A stretch of DNA of 64,000 nucleotides from assembly GCA_019096065.1 (NCBI GenBank), contig JAGUCH010000004.1, positions 8,556,001 to 8,620,000 of the forward strand, read 5' to 3'. Position 1 is the stretch's first letter. Each line of letters starts with the position of its first letter. The notes below the pieces were generated by a model. That model was not told the DNA's origin. It ran no database searches and was given only the letters and a program-made list of their open reading frames with translations. The DNA comes from Paracyclopina nana (Eukaryota > Arthropoda > Copepoda > Cyclopoida > Cyclopettidae). This document shows positions 11,749 through 24,200 of the stretch, piece by piece. The position numbers and the translations under genes are program-made.

Positions 11749-12481
11749 GGGATATACTAAAATGCGCGACATGCGCGTCATACGCGACAAACTACTAAAA
11801 TGTGCGACATGCGCGACAACTAAAATGCGCGACATGCAAAGCACATAATTCCAAAGACATATTTTTTGAATAATTTTAAAATAAAAATAAAACTTATTTC
11901 TCATTTTGGCTTTAAAAAGGAGAGTGCACATAATAAAGCAATTAAAAAGTGCCAACTTTTGCCAAAAAGGGCTCAAAACTCAAAATTGTCAATAAAATTA
12001 CAAATTGCTTCATTTTTAACTACCATAGCAGTCCAAGATGAGCAGTCATCCCAAATTTTTGTAGTTTTTTTAGTAGTTACTAAAATGCGCTATAGCCATT
12101 TGTATTTCTACCTAGGTTCACCTACAAATTACGGCATTTTCCTACTGAGTAAAGATAAGTTCAGGGTTTTTGGTTGAATGTTTTTAATTAGCCTTAATTT
12201 AATAGCACAATTTCAAAGAAAAAATGAGCCTTAGGCTTGGTTCACGTGTACTTTTTAACGAAAGGTAATTCACCATGCAAGAAATGCTTAAGATTCTTCT
12301 TCTAAGTGAAAAAACTATGTAACTTAATTAAGGTAAACATTTGGAGCTCTATCATTGTAATATTTACGGAAAAAGGATAACTAAGAATCAAAAATAGAAA
12401 AAAATATTTTAGGAAGCCAGACATGCCCGTGCATGTCGCGCATTTTAGAAGTCGCGCATGTCGCGTATTTTAGCATATCCC
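11749..12481. mobile_element. CTAAAATGCGCGACATG-motif transposon, intact ends
   Basis: 733 bp from GGGATATACTAAAATGCGC to GCGTATTTTAGCATATCCC, with an exact 8-bp target duplication TTGCAGAC (11741-11748 and 12482-12489). The left end has four tandem CTAAAATGCGCGAC-type units and the right end at least two inverted units. No transposase frame. An 8-bp duplication fits hAT or Mutator-type superfamilies. Confidence 0.8.
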
Positions 12482-13910
12482 TTGCAGACTGCCAGAAAAT
12501 GCCACCATCCAAAATCGCATAAGTGCGTTGGTTTTCTTCCCAAGGCATGAATCAAGCTCACTCCGGCTGAGCTGACGTGACGTCATCAGCGCGTGAGCGG
12601 AGTTGACCAGTTTCTCATTAGAGCTACAAGAAGTAAAGTAAAGTAAGTGGTCTAAAAGAGCCAACTTTCTCTTATGATTAAGCCACTTTTTCCAGCGATT
12701 GCCATTCGGGTAGCACTTTTAAATGGTGGCTTACTTGCCCAAAAGCCAACCGAAAGGCCAGCCTAACTTTCTTCAAAAAATTTGAATTTTAAGCAAAATA
12801 AGGCTCACAATATGGTACAAAAATAATTAATATATTATTTGTTGGTTTTACTCCAAGATGTCAGCTTAAATAGCAAAAATCTCATCTTTCAGAAAATAAT
12901 CAAGAGACAAAGCTATGATACAGTATTGGGATGCCCAACGTAAGCAGTGATCGGGCATCCGAAATGTTCTCTTTGTTGCCGGTAGGATAGATATGAACAT
13001 GTTTTCTGTTTCATTTAACGCAAAAAATGCCAGATTGTTTTGCTATTTCGCACACACAAATTGACGGAACCAATCAGATAATTCAGATTTGAGAATTAAG
13101 GCCCAATGAAAATTGATCTTATCAATAGAATTTGGCGGTTTTACAGGTTGCATTCTAACTGCAAGTTTATCATAAGTTGGCAGCTAGGAGCGGCGAATTT
13201 ACGCCGCAGCGGCGCTATAAAAAAACCGCAGCGGCTATTTTTGAGGATGCCCCCCAAAAAGCTAAAAATTGCCTATTTTTTGACAAAATGCCGGCGGTTT
13301 TTTTAGTTGAGAAACCCAGCGACGTGTTTTTGAGCAATTTTGCCATAACCCGGCCTTTTTTTGCCAACTTTTCGACTACCCTTTCTACTACCGGCTATTC
13401 TTGACAAAAGTGTAGCGTCTTTTCATGAAGAAATGTGGCAGCACTGGTTGGCAGGTAAATATATTCACTAGATTATATTCTAAAATATTTCTCGACTCTT
13501 TTGCATAGGCCAGGCCCGTCCACCAAGGCATGCCTTGACGCAACTTTTTAAAGCCTCACGCAACCAAGATTATGTCATTACTTCGAGGGCGCCACAGTCG
13601 TCCAAGTACATAAAAAAAGGCGCTAAATTCAAAATCAGATTCTGCTCCCCCTTTGCTCGCGTGAAGTTGAGCGCACGCTAAAGAATGATGCGAGTGACGT
13701 ATTAATTTGAGCGACCAGATTTGGCTTTTTTCCCAACAAATTTGCCCTCATTTGACTCTTTCTATAAGTGACAGATTTTTTTCTAATCAAAAAGAGTAGC
13801 TCTGCCCGGTTATTTCCACAGAATTCTATTTATTCTGTCAGAAGCCCTTCCATAGCATAGTTAGACTCCGTGTTTAGATAATTTCAGCTGGTAGTTCACC
13901 TTACATTATA

Positions 13911-14301
13911 GGGTCTTTCCATGTGGTGCGTCAACAAACAGTAAATGAGTGATAGTGTCAAAAAATGGTAACTGTGTGCTATGCAATGCGCAATAGTGAC
14001 AGTGTCAAGGAGTGACTGGCAGATGGACATGTAACAAGCAACCAAAACACACTTTATTTCATACCTCAATTCATTTATCCCCTTTTTCTTACAAAAAACT
14101 CCAATTTAAGCTATATGACTTTCTGCTTAGTCTGGTAACTCTTCATGAAAAACAAACTTTTATGCTTTTGTCCATCTGGCTTGTGTTGTGTTGTGCTGTG
14201 CTGTGATGTGACAAATTTCGGTAACTTGGAAAATTTAGCACTGATTGTAGTGTCGAGTTTTGGTAACTTAGTGTCAAAAAAGCACCACATGGAAAGCCCC
14301 C
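13911..14301. mobile_element. TA-flanked MITE (CTTTCCATGTGGTGC ends)
   Basis: Left GGGTCTTTCCATGTGGTGC and right GCACCACATGGAAAGCCCCC are inverted and flanked by TA (13909-13910 and 14302-14303). It contains a TTGTGTTGTGTTGTGCTGTG stretch. The ends are related to the element nested at 22971-23199. Confidence 0.72.
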
Positions 14302-15255
14302 TAGATCATCTTGGCATAGGCTTAACTGGTTAACCGTACTATGCTATGCTGGTATTCCTTGTTGGAACCGGGCTATTTTGTCTTCAAATGACAGCTCATA
14401 TCTTGGTTTTATGCCACAATATCTTTGTTTGCAAAAGTGTTGCGTTCAGGGGCCCAGGATCAACGGAAGAAGTGTCTGTAAGGCTCCCTCTATATTTTCT
14501 TCGCTCAAATGCAAGGCTTTTCGACGCTAAACTTTTTATAAGGACCGTATTATATTACATAGCAAAGCTATTGACATGTAGAAATGAATATGGTTCAATT
14601 AGTGCTAAACTGGCTGTACTTATTGTTTATTTTGATTTTGGCTTCAATGGGAATGTGGTACTCAATTAAAATACGAATTTTCTGTATTATATGATCGACT
14701 GGGAAAGTTTCTGCAGAAAAAAGTATAGCTTAACTGTTGCGGCTGATTGTGCTGAAAGGTTCAGAGAAATATCGCCACTTCTTTCCGATTTTCTATTTTT
14801 GTAGCCAATTACCAAGCGTATTTGATTACTAGCCGGGAATTTTTTCCAGCTGCATCTTTGACATGTCTCGTGATTAACAAGTTGGTGATGGCGTGTTGCT
14901 CATTAGTTCGCTCTACTTACGTTTTTTGTTAGCAGTCGCTATTATTGAGGCGTTGCCGGATCACTCGTGGGATGGATGGCAAGTAGTTTTATCAGGTGAC
15001 CATGGTGGTTGAAAAGTGAGTGATATCAGCTGCCAATTACCTTTCGGTTAAATACAGCAACACGCTGCACTGCAGTTCTACCTGGCCAGGATACGTTGGC
15101 TACTTAAAAATGCAAGAGGCAAACTTTCTACGGCGCCTTTTGTTGTGGCTGCGCAAAACGTATGATCCGAGAAATGATCTATTCCATCGCGTGTTATATG
15201 TGTGTGAGTGCAGGGTGCTCGCCAAAAGTGAGCCGATGGGAAAATATGTACAGCT

Positions 15256-18200
15256 TTAGACTTCTTGCAGATATTGGAGTGGGCAATGTCCCTGTCGGTG
15301 CTCCGCGGTTCGGATGAGGATGGAGTCCCTGGAGTAGCCGGCGTCAACTTGGATCACGATCTGCACGAGACGAGAGTCGGGAAATGCATATTTTATATCC
15401 ATGATGCTTTACTTGGTCTCGGAGCAGCTTGATGAGGCCGTCGTGGTGAGTGGTGGGGATGTTGACCGACTGCAGCACCTGCAGCGGCTTCTCGCGCGGC
15501 CCCAGCTTGGCCACGTAGGTGGAGGGGAAGACCCCGACGCCGCCCAGGCACTTGCCCTTCCACCAGTCCTTGTCGCTGGCGTCGAGCACGCTGATCTTGT
15601 AGCCGGCCCTGCAACAAATATTGAGTAATTCCCAGTCAATTCCCGCTGTATAGCCTACTTGAGTTCCAGCTCGTCCGCGTGGCGAGGCTTGAAGTTGAAG
15701 AGGACCACGTGGAGGTTGGGGAGTCGATGGTGGGATTTCTGCGCGCGAGAAACGTTAGATAGAGCAGCTAGCGCATAACGTAATTAGTACGTACGGGCGA
15801 GTGACACGGCGACGTCGAGGCTGAGCTGACGGATTTTTCATTATCATCGGGCATCTCCACGGAGGACATGCGAGCGTTTCTGGCGGAGAGCAGGCGACGG
15901 TTCTGAACGGGGCTGGAAGGGGCTGAAAAAAAGGGAAATTAAGGCTTCAATTTGCTTCAAAGTCACCAACGCGCGCGAAGAGCTCACATCACAATGCACA
16001 GCATGCAAACGCTGGATAATATAGGACATGCAAGTGTGCCAGCTATAAAAAGCTTTGGGAGCTTCAACCTTTCTTAGATTTCATTGCAGTTGGTAAATGA
16101 AAAAAGCAATTCTCTTCTCAAATCACCTCTTGTAGAAATGCTTTATGTCTGTTTCAATTAGACTTTTCGCGCACAAAGGTCTCTTTTTGCATGGTTCGCG
16201 AACCATCAAAATAATTGTCAAACTCAAAAGATTGAGTTAATTGATGCGTTCACATTTTGTTTTCCCATGAGACATTAGCCCGGCCCCAGCTTGTTCTCAT
16301 AAACATTTCTATAAGGTAAGCAAGGCACTTTGCGCGCTTATATCTCAGCATCTACTCGTCCGATTGGAACCAAATTTGGTGGAATTCATAAGGACGTATT
16401 GAAGAATCTTCATACCAATTTTCATCCGGATTGGAGGACGCTAAGGCCGCCTTACTGAAAGTGAGGCAAATCAGTTAAGCAAAGGAGAAAAATCAGCCAC
16501 CTCCTTAGAGACCTCCGATCCGGATGAAAATTGGCATTAAGATTCTTCAATATGCTCTAATGAATACCTCCAAATTTAGTTCCAATCGGCTCGGTACTTA
16601 CTGAGTTATGAGCTTCCAAAGTGCCTTGCTTTGCTTACCGCCTGCCTTACTGAGTTTTATGAGAACAAGCTCCCAACAAGGGATTTCAGCATAGTTACAC
16701 CTCCTGATTTTCCTAGTTGGCCGAACCGGGCAAATAATCATATTTTCTGCATGGAAAAAGCAGTGTGCATATTAGATATTAAAACTGGAATGAGAATGGG
16801 AATAGAGAGTCGCAAACAGAAGGTTGAAGCGGCCCCAAAGGCCCCTTTTACAGCTGGAAAGCCATTGAACACAGTCTTCGTGATTTCAGCTATCCGTAAT
16901 TGTGCGACAGCAATGATTACACTGGTTGTACGAGGCGGGGGCGGAGGTGGGCGGCCCCCTCAGCTCCATGGAGGAGGGCGGAGTCATCTTTTGGGCCTGC
17001 TGTATGCGGGCCCGCACGACGTTGGCCCACGTGCCGTAGCGGCGGCCGTTGGCCTCGGCCACCACCTTGGGCGCGGAGAGGTTGCGCCTGCCCATGCTGG
17101 CCTCGTCGGGGCCGCAGTCGGGCGAGTCGAGGGAGATGGATTTCATGCGCAGGTTCAGCCTCGGGCCCCTCGGTTTGCTCGGGCTATGCGGGGCTGTACA
17201 TTTTAAAATGGGTTAGCATCGCACAGCACCCGCGTTATGCTATAAGCTGTTATGCACTCGCACTAATTACCGGTGTACAGTATATCTACAATTTGGGTCT
17301 GGGAGCGAGGCCGTTGGCCTGCTGCTGCTGCAGGACCAACTGCTCCTGCATCTTCTTCTGGTAGGCCGCCTGGAGCTCGAGCTCCTTGTTGAGGGCCTGC
17401 GGCAGCTGGCCCGCCGCCTTGGCCTCCATCAGCGCCTTGGCCACCTGGGCCAGCTTGGGCATGCTGCTCTCGCCGCCCAGGTTGAGCGTCTGCCCGATGA
17501 TCTTGGAGGAGTGGCCCGTCTTGGCCGAGTACGAGCCGCCCATCGGCCGGCCCGCGGGGTTGCAGTGCCCCTTGTTTTGCGCGTTCGAGCCGGAGGATAG
17601 GGACGAGCTGCCGCGGCTCTCCATCGACAGGCTCTTCACCGACAAGAACTTCTCGCGCCGGTCCATCGGCGAGAGCTGGCCCGCGGCGTTATACAGATCG
17701 GTTTCAACTGAAAGCCAACGCCCGCAATAACTCTTATTCTCTATCCGCGCAAGCCTCTACCCACATATGATGACCTTTCAAAATTGACGGACGTACTGTA
17801 CTCAAACGGGGCAATTGATACTACATCTGCTCAGCCGCCTTTGAGGATGCATCATCCTGTGGGGCAGGTGAGCAGGGCCTCGAAATGGCTATACCAACCT
17901 GAGGTGGAGGAGGCCATCGCGTTCGGGTTGACCTGGAGCGTGGCGGCGCTTCCGTAGGGCCGAGGCTCGTGGCCGTAAGTTAGTCTGGGCTGACTGCTGT
18001 TATAGTTAGTGTCGTTGGGCCGCCGGGCGTAGCCCCCTCGCGGCGGCGTCGGGCCGTACTGGTCGTTGTAGTCCCTGGGGCCACGCGCAATCCCGAGAGC
18101 CGCCTCGTCTTGGCGGGCGTATCCTTTCGGCAAAACGGGACAGGTTAGCGGGTTAACAAAATGATCACCATCACCGCAACCAAGTACGTTATGTGTCAGC

Positions 18201-21200
18201 AAAGCTAAATGTAAGGAGGCAAACGGCAGAGAAACGCCCAATTCTACCTATAATAGTGTGAGGGCTTTTATGGCGTTGGTTAGTGGTTGTTGCCCCCTCG
18301 GAGTAGCAGCGCCTTCGGGGGCGGCGCAGCTGCGGCGGCGGCCGTTGACCCGCGCCCGAGTCGCACCTTTTGCGCGCTGCAGCCTCCCGCAACGTCGCGT
18401 AGACGGGGTCGCACTCGCAAAAGGTGCTCGGCTGCGACGAACTCGACTGGCAGCTATCTAAAAGCGTGAAGCTACAATAACAGGGCCTCCAGGTATCAAT
18501 TTAGCCCTCGAGGTCACCATGCATAGTATCGAGGCTCCAGCTTACTTATCTAGCGGCTTGAGTAGTAGCGAAAAAGGGCTTACTGTCATCATCCATAATC
18601 CGGGAGTCAATTTCTGAGGCTGACTTTTGGCGGCGGAGAAGCCTGGATTTGGGCTGACACTTGGGCACCCCGTCCTGGCAATCGGGGTGCACGTTCATGC
18701 GACACAGCTTGCACTTGAGGCCTTGTCGCGTGTGCCCTGCAAACAGAAAGCATGAAAGTCAAAGGCTTTGTTTGCACGTGCAACATTAGGGCTATACATT
18801 TGATATCACATTGACTTGAAGAAGGTCCTGACCCAAACTCTTTACAACACCCAAAAAGTACACATTTTCTGAAAGCTTATGTTCTTAGGGTTCATTTAGT
18901 AGTAATTTAAAAATCCTGGCCTATGGCTTCCCAAAACATAAAATGTTCAAAAAAGTAACAACAAAGTAACAAAAGTTTATTTTGAATTTTAGTGGGGGTC
19001 AATGAAGCTAATTTTCCCCCAAAAATGAGCCGTTTTTGCACTAAACGTTTTTAAAATCTTTATGTTATTGGAAGCGATAGGCCAGGAGTTTTATTTTATC
19101 ACCATATGAACCCTTGGGACATATGCTTTCAGAAAATATATAATTCTTGGGTGTTGTAAGTAGTTTGGGTTAGGTCCTTTGCCAAGTCAATGTGATATTA
19201 TAGTTATACCTCTGAGAATCTGCGAGCAGATGTCGCACGGAGTGATCTTCTTGTAGGTGTACTCTTGAAAAATGTGCGCGTTTTCGATCACCGAGCTCGC
19301 CTCAATGTCCTTTCCATTTTTGCTCACCCTAAATGAAGAAAGCTATGGAGATCACGCAAGTGAGAGTAGTCATTGAAGCGGGGGGCTAGCTATATGCTAT
19401 AATATGCTAAATAGAATGATGGTAAATAGGTGCGCCTGGTTGCTAGCAAACCTCATCACTTCGCGGACCAATCCATGGAACTTGGAGGCTCTGATGAATA
19501 CATATAGTTATAGCGCGTGTTCGTAGCCTGGCAACGCTTTTCTTGAGTTTCCGAAATGCTAGTTACCTTTCCTCCGGTTGCTCCTTATTTCCTTTGATGC
19601 TTTTAAATGCCTTCACCCACTTGTTCTTCATGCCGCCACCGCCACCGCCACCGGTGCTGCCGCTGCCCGAGGACAGCTTGCGCTCCCGCACAGGGTCCAT
19701 CGTGATGCCGGGCGCGGCAAACCCGCCGCCGCCGCCGCCGCCGCCGCCACCCGAGAACGATGATGCCGCCGGGGCGTTGAGGCTGTTGCCGGTGGCGCCG
19801 CTCGCGCCATCCACCTTGGAAGCAAACATCTCTTTCTGCGGGGGAAAACAAACCAGAGGCTATAATTAACGAAGCTTACTCTCTTCTTTCGGTGTCGTAA
19901 AAAGTTGGAGTTGCAGGTGCCAAACACGATGTTCGAGGTCACCACGGGCGAAACGGAAACAGCCGCCATGTTGACGGCTACCAGCATCTACGGTCGATCT
20001 TAACAAAATTGCTACTGCATGTTGAGACTACTACTCGGACCATTTGAGCTCAGAAACTATGGATTTTGCGGTGAAATATGCGCCGCAAATTGCCGGTCAC
20101 AACCGTAAAATGCAAAAACTCGAAAGTCATCGCTTATCTTGTCCGACCCGAAAGCTGCTATGTCACCAAGCTCAATGTATGGCGAATCCATTGAAGCGTA
20201 GCGGATTTTGTTAAGAAGAACAATATAGTATGTTTGTGGTGGCAGCAAAAATGTTGATAGTGGCCGAGCTAGTTCTCGCCACCGACTGATTGAGAGAATC
20301 TCGATGCTCCTCTCTTACGCGCCTACAGAAACATGCCTCGCCATGCCTTCGCCAAAGGTATCTCCATCACAGCACAGCTATGCATCATGCCACGTATTTC
20401 GCCTCTAATTTATGCGCAACAGAAATGCTTCTTTTCGTTCGCTATATCAACTCCGATCGAGTTGAACGTTTCTAATTTGATTGCCTGGATGAAGTTGCGG
20501 GAAATTCGACCGCACTCTCTGACTTTCGCTTGAAATGAGGCTTTTTGAAACCTATCTCTCTCAAGGATGCGAGCGTCAGTTGAGAATTGGTAAAAATTGG
20601 CAAAAGGTGGCGCTTCAGCTAGGCAAAGTTTGCTTTCTTGGCGGCCACTGCTGCCATCTGGTGACGTCGGCCAAAAACGAAAAGCTCTCAATTCCCATAT
20701 AAAGTGCAACGATGCCGCATTTTGGCAGAAAATGGCCACCTCTTTGTCATAAAGCTGGACACACAAATTGTAAAGAGAAAGCAGCCAGGAAATGAAATCA
20801 AAACTGGCACTTTCACAATTATGGGCCTGCTGTGATATCACAGCAATTAAACTTTTCAAATAGTGGGGCCTTTAACAAGTGAAAACTGCCAAGGATCGGG
20901 CCTATGTCAAACCAACTAACTCAATTTCGGTCTGAAAAATATCAGCGAGAAGACGCAAATGAACCAGGATAGCTAATGTGATAAACTGGGCTTATTTTAA
21001 TAGCTTCTCAGTTACTGTATTATGCGGTATATTCAGTAAAAGAGTGACCGCGCGCAGTAACTTTACCAAATTTGAATTGCTAAGCATCAAGGAAGAACTT
21101 TGAAAGTCACACCTTTTGAGGCTGAAGTAAATAAATGTTTTCTGATAATTTCCTTTCAACCGTTACGGTTGAGCCAAGGGTTAATGCCTGCTAGACCTAA

Positions 21201-24200
21201 CATCAATTATGTCACGAGCATCAGCAGAAGCAATAAATAATCAAACGATGATGATGTACAAACAAAATGCAACATAAAGGCTTTTTCGTGTGGGTGAATG
21301 TGTCACGCACCAAAGAGCACCATTAAATAACCACTTAGAGAAAAAATGCTCAATTAGGAAATGTAGAGTTTAGCCTACCTTCCAGAAAGGCGAAGCCTTC
21401 CAAACTAATCAGGTCAGTTGATGACCAAAAAAATTGACTTTCGAAGCGCGATGATTGCATCGTCGACGTCATACCATTTTGGTGGAAAAATTAAATCAAG
21501 CCTCCATCGAGGCAAAGTTTTTCAAGCACATCATCCTTATTTCTGTGTAATAGCTAAAGCGTCAAGTAGACATGTCAACAAAAAGAGAGCATTATGAGCT
21601 TGCATTGCCGGAAAAGAGTCCTTGAGGAAAGTTAGATGATGATTCATCAGCTCAGGCTGGCATTTATAACTGTCAAATCATTTACTGCCAACATAACACA
21701 ATTCATTATTAAGCATGTGTATATCATGGGGAACATTGCTAAGCTCGATGCTTTAAGATCGAAAACGAAACAGCTTTTTAGTATCTACACTACCTTTCGT
21801 TTTAAGACCGAACTAGTGGCGAAAAAATTGCTCATAGAAACAAGCCTATATGCTTATTAAAAGAGAAGATTGCCTGTAACTTGTAAGCTAGTCCACCTCA
21901 ATTAATTTCTTTTAAAATATCCAATACTACACAAGAATTTAAAACACAGGTAAAAAATGCGGTCGCCATCAATAACGACGACACTATTGCGAGAGTTGCA
22001 CTTGTGTCGACACTTTTGCGAGAGATGGTTTAATGTCGACATTTTCTACTCCCTGATGTTTTTACGTCGACACTTTTGTGAGAGTTGCTTTTGTGTCGAC
22101 ATACCAATGTAATATTAGCGTAGACACATCATGCATTAATGTCGACACCTCATGCTTTTATGTCGACAAACCATGCTTTAGCGTAGACAGAATTTGGAGC
22201 TATTTTGCTAAATTTTGTAAAATCATAGTATTTCAGATTCTGACTTTGGAATCAGTCTTTTGGTAACAAATGCCATTCTACTCCATTAAAAAAGTCTAGT
22301 TTTTTCATTATTTCTCCAATTTTTCCAAAATATCAGTTATAATATACAAGTAAACCTAGCCTAATAGGGTGTTCATCTATGCCTCGTTTCCTAAAAATCT
22401 TACGACAGCCTTAAACGAAATGCTTAAGTGTTCGTACTTCTGATTAATCAAAACACTTCTAGCTCAAATGACCAAAAGAGGTCGGAAAAGTGGTCTTATT
22501 GAAGCTATGAAAAGTGAGTAAAAATGATAAGTTCTGAAATAGGAGGCTTAAGTAAAGTGCAATTTAACGGAAGGAGAAAATATCCTTGGTAGGTGAACAC
22601 AGCATAAGATTTTACTTCCTCTATGAATAAAATGCTATAACAGTCAAATATGCAGTCACCTATTAAAGTGCTGATGTGTGTTGACATAAAAACATATTGT
22701 GTCGACATTAATATATCTTTTGTCGACGCTAAGGCATCCGGTGCCGACATTAAAAGAACATGGTCAAACTTGTTGACTTTATTGTATGCCTGGATGTCGA
22801 CATTAAAACAACTATGACAAAAGTAAGTGAGTGCCCGATGTCGACGCTAATGCAACTCACTCATTCGACATAAAAACAACTATAATGCCCTGTTCATGTA
22901 TTAAGAATGTCTTAAGGTATGGAAAAAATTGTCATAAGGAATAGTGAATCTGTTGCCGACTGCTACTCTAAGGTCCTTTCCATGTGCTCACTTTTGGTTT
23001 TCAGGTACAAAAAAATGTACCACGCAAGACCGTTTTTGCAAGACCGTTTTCAATGTTTATTTACGTTTTTGTTTACTTTTTGCGTACTGAATGTTTACTT
23101 ATTTGTTTACTTCTTTTGCTACTTGCCAAAGACCAATTTTTTGTACCATCAAAAACCGTTTTTCAGTTTTATTTTTTGTACAAGCACATGGAAAGGTCCT
23201 ACGAGTTCAGCTTGGGGCCGAGCAGCGTTTTTAATAGCAATTTTTGCTATTTTGTCTCATGGTTTTCAGCTTTTTTTCAAAACAAACTAGCTTTCTTAGC
23301 GTTTCTTTGATAAGAGCTAGATGAAATTTAACTAGTGATTTTGCTCAAAATGCCTAAAATGCGGAGTGCTTAGTTGCCCAAATTAGATTTGTTTACTTTC
23401 CAGTTGGCTTAAAGTCGATCCGATTTTTTTAGTATCAGCTGGCGCTTGTCATAAGACAATTTTTCTCCTTTCCTTGAGGTGTTTTTCGTGCATTTTCCTA
23501 AGGAGTTTGGGGTGTACATGAACAGGACATAAATTCGACGTTATTGTGCTCACCCAAAAAATGCAACTAAACATTAACTTCGATCTTAAAACGCAGCCTT
23601 TCGATGGTTGGCACCAGAAGTAGTAGATCTTAGCACAAACCCTCATTTCGATCTTGAAACACTCCCCGGATTCACCCGTATATCATACCCTAGCTGTCCA
23701 GTAGAAGTGCGAATTTGCTCGTTTGGGCGAGTAAAATGATCCCGCAGCAGGTGCGTTATTGGTAGGCCTGAGCGGACTTCGATTGGTGTAGGAAGGACAA
23801 TCGAGGCTTTGCGAGGACGAGCTCAAGGCCGCGGCCGCGACGGCCGCAAAGTTATAGCCCGTCCCTTGGGACGATCCCAAGGTGCTTGAACGGGTTGAGC
23901 CGCACCCTCGCCGCCGCCGGCTGCTCATGCCGTTAGTGTCCATTTTACTATGATCGCAAATTGAAGTCACTGCACTGATGAAGGCAATTCAAAATGTGGG
24001 CAACTTTTCACGTGTCTCCATTCCGATGACCCGCATATAAAAGTAGCTTTCTTCATTTACTATATGTATTGCCTTGTCTTGAGCGACTTTCAGGGATGGC
24101 GCACAAAAGGGAACTGAGGCGCGTTCCATACGTAAAAGAGGAGGAGAGCAAAACTCGAGTACGACATCACAGACATTTCAAGTCCTTGTAATCACACTGC

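Larger units (their letters stand above)
10074..15255. other. Intergenic spacer between the C1orf87-like and Stac-like genes
   Basis: No exon with domain similarity or a supported splice pair was found. The spacer holds the C1orf87-like promoter side, four clear MITEs (10660, 11006, 11749 and 13911) and AT-rich DNA. The stretches 12490-13900 and 14310-15250 show nothing I can name. They do share short phrases with other spacers (for example GGGATGCCCAAC at about 12930, also near 6340). Confidence 0.6.
21961..23555. mobile_element. GTCGAC-rich Mutator-like transposon, copy 2, with nested insertions
   Basis: The outer element matches 3128-3839 from GGTCGCCATCAATAACG to CGTTATTGTGCTCACCC and is flanked by a perfect 9-bp duplication AAAAAATGC (21952-21960 and 23556-23564). 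Compared with copy 1 it carries two extra blocks: 22365-22600 and 22885-23529. The second is itself split by 22971-23199. Confidence 0.8.

Noticed and set aside
19616-19760. Long open frames opposite the Gly-rich exon
   Set aside because: Caused by the (CCG)n run; the minus-strand Gly-rich frame is the one with correct splice phases.
20410-20859. 149-codon open frame on the minus strand
   Set aside because: No domain, no splice support, AT-type codon use, and it lies inside a Stac-like intron.
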